Assembly (NCBI GenBank): GCA_019410105.1
Contig: DXTB01000033.1
Span: 6,526-11,690, forward strand
From: Clostridiales bacterium
GTDB lineage: Bacteria > Bacillota_A > Clostridia > Oscillospirales > Oscillospiraceae
Length of the DNA stretch: 5,165 nucleotides
Direction of reading: 5' to 3'
Under the pieces are notes generated by a model. The model did not search any database, was not told the origin of the DNA, and saw only the letters and a program-made list of their open reading frames with translations. The position numbers and the translations under genes are program-made. Positions 1-5,164 of the stretch are shown here, piece by piece. Each line of letters starts with the position of its first letter. Position 1 is the stretch's first letter.

Positions 1-746
1 ATGGCGACCACCACCAGGGCGACACACACGCCCACGGCGATCACCTGCCGGCGGCGGATGACCTTCTTGGGCAGATTCTGGATCTGCTCGTTGGGAAGCA
101 GGCCCTCACTGGTGACCGCCTGCTCCAGCTTGGCGAAGATGAAATCAAAGAGCAGCGCCAGCAGGGAGACCGGGACGGCGCCCAGCAGGATCATCTCCAC
201 ATTCAGGGAGTTGAGGCCCAGATTGATAAACCAGCCCAGACCCTTGGCACCGGCAAAAGCGGCGATGGTCATAGTGCCCACAGAGGCCACGGCGGCGATG
301 CGGATACCGGCCATGATGAAGGGGGCGGCGATGGGCAGCTCCACCAGGAACAGGCAGCGCGTGCGCGTCAAGCCCATGCCCCGGGCCACCTCCAGGTTCT
401 TGGGGTCCACGCTCATGATGCCGGTATAGGTATTCTTCAGAATGGGGAGGAAGGCATACACAAAGACCATCAGGATGGCGGGCACCGTGCCGATGCCCAG
501 AAAGCAGACGGCCAGGGACAGCAGGGCGATGGAGGGGATGGATTGCATGACGTTGGCGATGCCAATGACGATTTTGGCCGCTGTCTGGTTGCGGGTGATA
601 AGGATGCCCAGCGGCACACCGATGGCCAGGGAGATGAGCAGGGCCAGTGTGGTCATGTTGATGTGGCGGAAAAGCTCGGTGACCAGTTCGGGCCAGCGGG
701 AGACCAGGAGCTCCCAGAAGGAGGACAGAGAGAATGAAATGCCCAT
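1..746 (-). CDS. ABC transporter permease of the OpuB/OpuC/EgtU type, probably fused to a substrate-binding domain (3' end cut by window)
   Basis: Inner-membrane subunit of an importer for a quaternary-amine-like solute (betaine, carnitine, choline or ergothioneine class). I translated it by hand: 248 codons from ATG at 746, beginning MGISFSLSSFWELL, open to the window edge. Hydrophobic segments lie near residues 31-50, 59-83, 87-110, 138-164 and 184-205. The cytoplasmic EAA loop, which docks on the ATPase, is at about 118-148 (EVARGMGLTR, then ELPIAAPF). The stretch IPSIALL (70-76) and GAKGLGWFINLGL (166-178) are typical of this family. After the transport core come a polar linker (206-228), a basic patch RRR (231-233) and a new hydrophobic stretch (235-248). 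A stand-alone permease would end near here, so a fused C-terminal extracytoplasmic binding domain (OpuAC-like) is inferred. The start is fixed by an AGGAGG site 10 nt upstream. It lies 2 nt after the ATPase gene, so the two are co-transcribed and probably translationally coupled. The substrate is undecided. Confidence 0.9.
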   Translation of the reverse strand, partial: MGISFSLSSFWELLVSRWPELVTELFRHINMTTLALLISLAIGVPLGILITRNQTAAKIVIGIANVMQSIPSIALLSLAVCFLGIGTVPAILMVFVYAFLPILKNTYTGIMSVDPKNLEVARGMGLTRTRCLFLVELPIAAPFIMAGIRIAAVASVGTMTIAAFAGAKGLGWFINLGLNSLNVEMILLGAVPVSLLALLFDFIFAKLEQAVTSEGLLPNEQIQNLPKKVIRRRQVIAVGVCVALVVVA

Positions 747-748
747 AA

Positions 749-1903
749 TTACGCACCCTCCTGTTCGTCGCGCTCAACCGGCTCGTCGATGAAGCGGCGG
801 CTCAGGGTGGAGAGGAGGCTGCTCCGGTTCAGGAAACCGCGAATGGCTCCCTCCGCATCCAGGACGGGCAGGATGCCGAAGTCCTTCTCGCCATAGTCCG
901 CTACCTTTTCCAGTACAGTGCTCAGGCTGTCGTCCACCCGGACGGACAGATAATCGTCAGAGAGGAACGAGGAGACCGGGGAGCTGTATTGGTCGATGCC
1001 GATCAGATCCTGGAGCCACACCATACCGGCAAACTTATTGTCGTCGCCGGTGACCAGCAGGCTGTCGATGTTATAGTGCCGCATGAGCTGTACCGCCTGC
1101 ACCACTGTGCGGCTCTGAGAGATGGTGATGGGGCGGGGGCACATGATGTCCTCAGCCCGGATAAAGGAGGGGTTCTCCCACAGGCGGTTCTTGCCGATGA
1201 AGGAGTTGATGTACTCGTTGGCGGGATGCTTGAGGATGTTCTCCGGCTTGTCGCACTGGACCACATGGCCGTTTTGCAGGATGCAGATGCGGTCGGCCAG
1301 CTTGACGGCCTCATCCATGTCGTGAGTGACGAAAACAATGGTCTTGTGGAACCGGAGCTGGAGCCGGTGCACCTCGTCCTGGAGCTCGGCGCGGGTCATG
1401 GGGTCCAGGGCGGAGAAGGGCTCATCCATGAGGATGATCTCCGGGTCGGCGGCAAAGGCGCGGGCTACGCCGATGCGCTGCCGCTGGCCTCCGGAGAGCT
1501 GGGAGGGGTACTGGCTGCGGTATTGGTCCGGCTCCAGGTTGACCAGCTCCAGCAGCTCGGTGATCCGGTCGTAGATTTTTTCCTTGGGGTACCCGGCCAC
1601 ACGCATGGCCAGAGCGATGTTGTCCTCCACCGTCATATGGGGGAACAGGCCGCCCTCCTGGACGACATAGCCCATCAGGCGGGGAAGCTGGGTCACCTTG
1701 ATCCGGTTGATGGGGGTGCCATTGATGAGAATCTCGCCTTTGTCAATGGGGTTGAGCTTGTTGAGCGTTTTCAACAGGGTCGTTTTCCCGCATCCGCTGG
1801 AACCGATCAGGACAAAAAACTCGTTGTCCTGGATGGTCAGACTGATGTTCATCAGTACCGATTTTCCGCGGTATGACTTGTAGAGATTTTTCAATTCAAT
1901 CAC
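749..1903 (-). CDS. ABC transporter ATP-binding protein with tandem CBS domains (OpuCA/ProV/EgtV type)
   Basis: Cytoplasmic ATPase (384 aa) that powers the importer whose permease follows. Visible motifs: Walker A GSSGCGKT (34-41), Q-loop with Gln82 in VVQEGGLFPHMT, signature LSGGQRQR (136-143), Walker B ILMDE (157-161), D-loop SALD (164-167) and switch His193. The C-terminal part (about 250-375) holds two CBS-type repeats, one starting at AEDIMCPRPITI and the other near FLSDDYLSVRVDDSL. In OpuA-type osmolyte importers CBS pairs sense ionic strength or nucleotides; in EgtV they are also present. All catalytic motifs are intact. The GTG start at 1903 gives the family-typical MIELKNLYKSY beginning, with AAAGGAG 10 nt upstream. 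The gene is divergent from the thioredoxin unit and first in its own operon. OpuCA-like and EgtV-like ATPases cannot be told apart from these motifs. Confidence 0.95.
   Translation of the reverse strand: MIELKNLYKSYRGKSVLMNISLTIQDNEFFVLIGSSGCGKTTLLKTLNKLNPIDKGEILINGTPINRIKVTQLPRLMGYVVQEGGLFPHMTVEDNIALAMRVAGYPKEKIYDRITELLELVNLEPDQYRSQYPSQLSGGQRQRIGVARAFAADPEIILMDEPFSALDPMTRAELQDEVHRLQLRFHKTIVFVTHDMDEAVKLADRICILQNGHVVQCDKPENILKHPANEYINSFIGKNRLWENPSFIRAEDIMCPRPITISQSRTVVQAVQLMRHYNIDSLLVTGDDNKFAGMVWLQDLIGIDQYSSPVSSFLSDDYLSVRVDDSLSTVLEKVADYGEKDFGILPVLDAEGAIRGFLNRSSLLSTLSRRFIDEPVERDEQEGA
756..762 (-). promoter_or_regulatory. Ribosome binding site of the permease gene, inside the end of the ATPase gene
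   Basis: On the minus strand AGGAGGG lies within the last codons of the ATPase gene (encoding Gln-Glu-Gly), with AGGAGG 10 nt before the permease ATG at 746. It decides the permease start and implies that ribosomes finishing the ATPase can feed the permease. Confidence 0.8.
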
Positions 1904-1906
1904 AGC

Positions 1907-1920
1907 AAAGGAGCTCCTTT
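1907..1920 (-). promoter_or_regulatory. Ribosome binding site of the ATPase gene within a perfect 14-bp palindrome
   Basis: AAAGGAG followed directly by CTCCTTT forms a perfect 14-bp palindrome. The minus-strand AAAGGAG (1914-1920) is the ribosome binding site, 10 nt before the GTG start at 1903. In RNA the site and its complement abut with no loop, so a tight hairpin is unlikely, but intermolecular pairing or a dyad binding site is possible. Confidence 0.75.
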
Positions 1921-1933
1921 CTGAATGATCCCT

Positions 1934-1939
1934 ATTGTA
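1934..1939 (-). promoter_or_regulatory. Possible -10 element for the ABC transporter operon
   Basis: Read on the minus strand this is TACAAT, five of six matches to TATAAT, about 31 nt before the GTG start. That would give a leader of roughly 25 nt. At 17 bp spacing the -35 position reads CTCCAT, a poor match to TTGACA, and there is no TG extension. If real, the promoter is weak or needs an activator. Confidence 0.3.
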
Positions 1940-2013
1940 GTATGGAGTGGATTGAAATGGAGTAAGGATTGACGGATTTAGATAAAGAATTTGTTAAGGC
2001 AGGGAGAATTCGC

Positions 2014-2033
2014 TTGACAGATCATTCTGTATC
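2014..2033. promoter_or_regulatory. Degenerate second dyad over the -35, candidate operator A
   Basis: ACAGA (2017-2021), TCAT, TCTGT (2026-2030) is a 5-bp dyad with the same 4-nt spacer as operator B. Aligned as 20-mers, 2014-2033 and 2041-2060 agree at 13 positions by my count, sharing the core ACAGW-N4-WCTGT and a trailing A and C. The dyad centres are 27 bp apart. The copy covers the -35, so the two sites bracket the promoter. Confidence 0.45.
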
Positions 2034-2042
2034 TGCTAAAGT
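2014..2042 (+). promoter_or_regulatory. Predicted sigma-A-type promoter of the thioredoxin operon
   Basis: A consensus -35 TTGACA (2014-2019), a 17-bp spacer, then an extended -10: TGC followed by TAAAGT (2037-2042, four of six matches to TATAAT). Transcription would start near 2049 and leave a leader of about 107 nt before the thioredoxin ATG. It is the best promoter in the AT-rich divergent region, and inverted repeats cover both of its hexamers, implying repression. Confidence 0.65.
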
Positions 2043-2060
2043 TACAGTACAAACTGTAAC
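2041..2060. promoter_or_regulatory. Perfect inverted repeat, candidate operator B
   Basis: Left arm GTTACAGT (2041-2048), spacer ACAA (2049-2052), right arm ACTGTAAC (2053-2060): an exact 8-bp dyad. It overlaps the last two bases of the predicted -10 and the expected start site, so a bound dimer would block RNA polymerase. It cannot be a terminator for the plus strand: it is followed by a run of A, not T. The Rrf2 protein encoded in this operon is the obvious candidate ligand, by inference only. Confidence 0.65.
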
Positions 2061-2155
2061 TAAAAAAATTACAAATAAGTATGAGTGGAAGCCGCAAAGG
2101 CTTGGAACCCTATCTCCAGTAGAAAAGAAAAGGGCAAACAGAAAGGATGAATGTA

Positions 2156-2470
2156 ATGGAAGCGATCGTCATCACGAAAGAAAATTTTGAGGAGCAGGTG
2201 CTGAGGGCGGAGAAGCCGGTTCTGGTGGACTTCTGGGCGCCCTGGTGCACCTATTGCCGGCGTATTGCCCCTGCGGTGGACCAGGTGGCTGGACAGTATG
2301 GGGAGCAGATGGTGGTCGGCAAGGTGAATGTGGACGAGCAGCCGGAGCTGGCAGAGCGGTTTGGGGTGGAGACCATCCCCACGCTGCTGGTATTTCGGAA
2401 TGGACAGGCGGGAGAGCCGCTGATCGCCCCCGGCTCAAAGGCGCAGATTGTAGAGTGGGCCGGACTGTAA
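2156..2470 (+). CDS. trxA: Thioredoxin with atypical WCTYC active site
   Basis: Small cytosolic dithiol protein (104 aa) that passes electrons from thioredoxin reductase to disulfide substrates. The fold signature is clear: VLVDFWAPWC (22-31), active-site Cys31 and Cys34, the buried Asp25, and the cis-Pro75 in ETIPTLLVF, followed by a Gly-rich end. The CxxC reads C-T-Y-C instead of the usual C-G-P-C, so both residues between the cysteines are changed; the family generally uses this dipeptide to tune redox potential and partner choice. ATG 2156 is preferred over the in-frame ATG 2147 because AAAGGA (2142-2147) sits 8 nt before it and would touch 2147. It is first in the operon, 17 nt ahead of the reductase gene, so the two are likely a matched pair. 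A second, standard thioredoxin elsewhere in the genome is possible. Confidence 0.93.
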   Translation: MEAIVITKENFEEQVLRAEKPVLVDFWAPWCTYCRRIAPAVDQVAGQYGEQMVVGKVNVDEQPELAERFGVETIPTLLVFRNGQAGEPLIAPGSKAQIVEWAGL

Positions 2471-2472
2471 GA

Positions 2473-2480
2473 GAGGAGGT
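2473..2480 (+). promoter_or_regulatory. Ribosome binding site that fixes the thioredoxin reductase start
   Basis: GAGGAGGT in the 17-nt gap after the thioredoxin stop, with AGGAGG 8 nt before ATG 2488. It rules out upstream in-frame starts reaching back into the thioredoxin gene. Confidence 0.85.
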
Positions 2481-2487
2481 GCGCCGG

Positions 2488-3432
2488 ATGGGTGTAAAGC
2501 ACTATGACGTGATTGTGATCGGCGGCGGACCCGGCGGCTATACGGCGGCCCTGTACTGTGCCCGGAGCGGGCGCTCGGTGGCGGTGCTGGAAAAGCTCTC
2601 CGCCGGAGGCCAGATGGCGACCACGGACCGGATTGACAATTATCCCGGCTTTGAGGAGGGCATTGACGGCTTCGAGCTGGGAGAGCGGATGGAGCGCCAG
2701 GCCTGGCGGTTCGGCGTGTCCACGGTATACGGCGAGGTGCGCTCGGTGGAGCTGGCGGGCCGGCCCAAGCGGATCGAGAGCACCGAGGGCAGCTTTGAGG
2801 CCGAGGCGGTGATCCTGGCCACGGGGGCGTTCCCTCGGGAGCTGGGCCTGCCGGACGAGCAGGCGCTCCGCGGGCGCGGGGTGGCGTACTGCACCGCCTG
2901 CGACGGCATGCTCTACCGCGGCAAGACGGTAGTGGTCAACGGAGGCGGAAACACCGCTGTGGGCGACGCGCTCTATCTGGCCAAGCTTTGTAAAAAGGTC
3001 TATCTGGTCCACCGGAGAGACGAGCTGAGGGCCTCGGCGGTCTATCGGGACGCGCTGAGGGAAAACGGCGTTGAGATCCTTTGGAACAGCCGCATTACCG
3101 CTCTGCGCAAGGAGAAACGCCTGACAGGCGTTGAGGTGGAGGATCTTCGCACCGGCGCACGGCGGGAGCTGTTCTGCGACGGCCTGTTTGTGGCCATCGG
3201 CCGGGTGCCGGATACGGCCCTGTTTGCCGGCCAGGTGGAGCTGGACCCCTCGGGCTATATCGTGGCGGATGAAACCACCCGCACCAGCGTGCCCGGCGTC
3301 TTTGCGGTGGGCGATGCCCGCACTAAGGCGGTGCGCCAGATCGTCACCGCAGTGGCAGACGGGGCCGTGGCGGCCCACTATGCGGAGGAGTTCCTGTTGG
3401 AGGATGCTGTAAAGGATAAAAACCTGTCATGA
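2488..3432 (+). CDS. trxB: Thioredoxin reductase (NADPH-dependent flavoprotein)
   Basis: FAD-containing enzyme (314 aa, normal for the low-molecular-weight bacterial class) that reduces thioredoxin with NADPH in the cytosol. Seen in order: FAD-binding GGGPGG (12-17), GGQMATT (40-46), ATG (111-113), redox-active Cys135 and Cys138 in YCTACDG, the second nucleotide motif GGGNTA (152-157), NADPH-phosphate residues HRRDELR (175-181), and the C-terminal FAD signature GVFAVGDARTKAVRQ (270-284). HRR with Arg181 argues for NADPH rather than ferredoxin as donor. The dithiol is C-T-A-C where C-A-T-C is usual in Escherichia coli; the neighbouring thioredoxin is also altered, which suggests a co-adapted pair. 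The end overlaps the next start as ATGA (4 nt), coupling its translation to the regulator. No truncation or frameshift. Confidence 0.96.
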   Translation: MGVKHYDVIVIGGGPGGYTAALYCARSGRSVAVLEKLSAGGQMATTDRIDNYPGFEEGIDGFELGERMERQAWRFGVSTVYGEVRSVELAGRPKRIESTEGSFEAEAVILATGAFPRELGLPDEQALRGRGVAYCTACDGMLYRGKTVVVNGGGNTAVGDALYLAKLCKKVYLVHRRDELRASAVYRDALRENGVEILWNSRITALRKEKRLTGVEVEDLRTGARRELFCDGLFVAIGRVPDTALFAGQVELDPSGYIVADETTRTSVPGVFAVGDARTKAVRQIVTAVADGAVAAHYAEEFLLEDAVKDKNLS

Positions 3433-3851
3433 ATAGTGCGTTTTGTGTGGCGGTCCACGCCCTGATCTGCCTGAACCGGCGGCAGGAGCAGCTCTCCAGT
3501 GAGGAGCTGGCCCGCAGTATCTGTACCAATCCGGCCCGCGTGCGGAAGATCATGGCGGGGCTGAAGCGGGCCGGACTGGTGGAAACCAAGGAGGGGAATG
3601 AGGGCGGCTACCGCTTTGTGGGCGATCCCGCCGCCCTTACATTAGATCAGGTAGCCCGGGCGCTAGAGGTGCGGTTCGTGTCGACCAACTGGCGCGGCGG
3701 GGGCGTGGATCAGCCCTGCCTGGAGGCATCGGGTATGTCGGAGGTCATGGACGGTCTGCTGGAGGAGCTGGACCAGGGCTGCCGGAGCAGGCTTTCGGAG
3801 ATCAGCCTGGCTGAGCTGGACAGCAGACTTTATTTGAAACAAAGGAGATGA
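3429..3851 (+). CDS. Rrf2-family transcriptional regulator, YwnA-like, without an Fe-S cysteine cluster
   Basis: DNA-binding regulator of 140 aa. The N-terminus NSAFCVAVHALICL matches the first helix of Rrf2 proteins; the winged helix-turn-helix covers about 20-66, with recognition region TNPARVRKIMAGLKRAGLVETKEG followed by the wing GGYRF. LTLDQVARAL (70-79) leads to the dimerisation helix. Cysteines are at 6, 14, 32, 97 and 118. The three-cysteine cluster that holds Fe-S in IscR and NsrR is absent, and Cys97 (in QPCLEA) sits where YwnA-type proteins keep a single cysteine, so thiol oxidation is a possible signal (inference). Its position inside the thioredoxin unit, start overlapping the reductase stop, suggests autoregulation through the dyads near 2014-2060. 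AAAGGA lies 12 nt upstream, a longish spacing that supports translational coupling. Confidence 0.88.
   Translation: MNSAFCVAVHALICLNRRQEQLSSEELARSICTNPARVRKIMAGLKRAGLVETKEGNEGGYRFVGDPAALTLDQVARALEVRFVSTNWRGGGVDQPCLEASGMSEVMDGLLEELDQGCRSRLSEISLAELDSRLYLKQRR
3841..3847 (+). promoter_or_regulatory. Ribosome binding site that decides the CcdA-TlpA start
   Basis: AAAGGAG lies 6 nt before ATG 3854 and directly touches the in-frame ATG 3848. Normal spacing therefore selects 3854, two codons inside the longest reading frame. The site is in the final codons of the regulator gene. Confidence 0.75.
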
Positions 3852-3853
3852 AT

Positions 3854-5164
3854 ATGGGTCTTTCACTGGAGACGAGCGTGCCGGTACTTACGGTGTTTTT
3901 ACAGGGGCTGCTGAGCTTTTTCTCTCCCTGTGTGCTGCCCCTTGTGCCCCTCTACGTCAGCTATCTGGCGGGAGGCGCCAGGGACGTGGACAGCGACGGC
4001 AATATCCGCTATCCCAGGGGGAGGGTACTGGTCAACACCCTGTTCTTTGTGGTGGGCATCAGCTTTACCTTTTTTCTGCTGGGGTTCGGCTTTACAGCAC
4101 TGGGAAGCTTTTTCCGCAGCAACCAGACCTGGTTTGCCCGCATCAGCGGCATCATTATGATCCTGTTTGGCCTGTACCAATTCGGCGTGTTCGGGCGCTC
4201 CGGCGCCCTGGAGCGGGAGCACCGGCTGCCCTTCCGGCTGGACCGGTGGGCTATGAACCCGCTGGTGGCCCTGGTGCTTGGCTTTACCTTCAGCTTTGCG
4301 TGGACGCCTTGCGTGGGCCCCACGCTGGGCAGCGTTTTGCTGATGGCCTCTTCGGCGGGCAGCGCCGCCCGCGGCTTCCTGCTGATTGCGGTATACACCC
4401 TCGGCTTTGTGGTCCCCTTCCTGGCCGTGGGACTGTTTACCGGGGCGGTGCTGGGCTTTTTCAAGCGCCACCAGAGGGTGGTACGCTACACTGTGAAGGT
4501 GGGCGCGGTCCTGCTGGTGCTTATGGGCATCATGACACTGACTGGCTTCATGAACGGCATTACCAGTTACCTGTCCAGCGCGGCGGGCAACGGAGCGGCC
4601 GAAACGCCCCAGGCTCAGACAAGCGGAACTCCGGACCCCACACCAGAGGGGAGCGTGCCCGCCGGACCGGAGGAGAGCCCGGCGGCCAGCGGGCGGCCGG
4701 TGATTCCCGCGCCGGACTTCACCCTGGTGGACCAGTACGGGGAGGAGCATACCCTCTCCGACTATGAGGGCAAGACGGTGTTTCTCAACTTCTGGGCGAC
4801 CTGGTGCGGTCCCTGCAAGCGCGAGATGCCGGAGGTGCAGGCGCTCTACGAGAAATACGGGAACAACGAGGGAGATGTGATCGTTCTGGGCGTGGCCAAT
4901 CCAAAGTCGGAGGAGTACCCCTATAATCAGGATGTTACTCAGCCGGAGGTGGAGCAGTTCCTGGAGGACGGCGGCTACACCTTCCCGGTGGTGATGGACG
5001 TTACAGGAGAGGTATTCTACTCCTACGGCATTTCCGCCTTTCCCACCACCTTCATGATCGGCGCGGATGGGAATGTGTTCGGCTATGTGCCGGGAGCTCT
5101 CACCGGCGATATGATGGAGTCCATTGTCCAGCAGACCATAGACGGCGTTGAGGCGGGGGCATGA
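3854..5164 (+). CDS. CcdA-like transmembrane electron carrier fused to an extracytoplasmic TlpA/thioredoxin-like domain
   Basis: Single 436-aa protein moving reducing equivalents from cytosolic thioredoxin across the membrane to a thiol domain outside. The N-terminal CcdA part has six hydrophobic segments (about 9-39, 58-85, 94-114, 135-165, 171-203, 210-235) with the two redox cysteines in place: Cys26 in SPCVLPLVP and Cys153 in WTPCVGPTLGS. A Pro/Glu/Ser-rich linker (about 248-287) follows, then a TlpA-type domain: PDFTLVDQYG, FWATWCGPCKREMPE with Cys318 and Cys321, and cis-Pro397 in SAFPTTFMIG. This domain has the canonical CGPC. The last membrane helix acts as its anchor, so no signal peptide is needed. 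Related separate-protein systems (CcdA1-Etrx in pneumococci) feed methionine sulfoxide reductases; cytochrome c maturation is the other known role. No heme-ligation gene is present here, so general extracytoplasmic thiol reduction is favoured. It starts 2 nt after the regulator and ends 1 nt before the window edge. Confidence 0.93.
   Translation: MGLSLETSVPVLTVFLQGLLSFFSPCVLPLVPLYVSYLAGGARDVDSDGNIRYPRGRVLVNTLFFVVGISFTFFLLGFGFTALGSFFRSNQTWFARISGIIMILFGLYQFGVFGRSGALEREHRLPFRLDRWAMNPLVALVLGFTFSFAWTPCVGPTLGSVLLMASSAGSAARGFLLIAVYTLGFVVPFLAVGLFTGAVLGFFKRHQRVVRYTVKVGAVLLVLMGIMTLTGFMNGITSYLSSAAGNGAAETPQAQTSGTPDPTPEGSVPAGPEESPAASGRPVIPAPDFTLVDQYGEEHTLSDYEGKTVFLNFWATWCGPCKREMPEVQALYEKYGNNEGDVIVLGVANPKSEEYPYNQDVTQPEVEQFLEDGGYTFPVVMDVTGEVFYSYGISAFPTTFMIGADGNVFGYVPGALTGDMMESIVQQTIDGVEAGA

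Noticed and set aside
145..777. Minus-strand reading frame overlapping the permease
   Set aside because: It is a different frame, rich in His, Arg and Pro; the frame from 746 encodes the recognisable permease.
989..1876. Long plus-strand reading frame opposite the ATPase gene
   Set aside because: Antisense shadow of a GC-rich gene; its sense partner has all ABC ATPase motifs and a ribosome binding site.
1969..1997. Second plus-strand promoter with TTGACG as -35
   Set aside because: At 17 bp the -10 position reads TGTTAA, only three matches; the promoter at 2014-2042 is much better.
2041..2068. Inverted repeat plus A-run as an intrinsic terminator for leftward transcription
   Set aside because: On the minus strand the T-run precedes the stem instead of following it, and no gene converges on this point.
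2089..2103. Small hairpin AAGCC-GCAAA-GGCTT as a terminator or attenuator
   Set aside because: Only 5 bp of stem and no following T-run on either strand; it could at most be a minor leader structure.
1904..2155. Riboswitch, CRISPR array, tRNA or mobile element in the intergenic region or elsewhere
   Set aside because: No repeat-spacer pattern, no cloverleaf, no transposase or terminal repeats and no recognisable riboswitch core were seen.
1969..2190. Small TTG-start reading frame of 73 codons in the divergent region
   Set aside because: No ribosome binding site at good spacing, it runs through the promoter, the dyads and the thioredoxin start, and its peptide resembles no family I know.
2251..3378. 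Long minus-strand reading frame opposite trxB
   Set aside because: Antisense shadow with low-complexity His/Ala/Pro-rich translation and no family resemblance.
3899..4750. Long minus-strand reading frame opposite the CcdA-TlpA gene
   Set aside because: Translation is Gln/His/Ala-rich and polar, typical of the complement of a membrane-protein gene; no supporting start signals.
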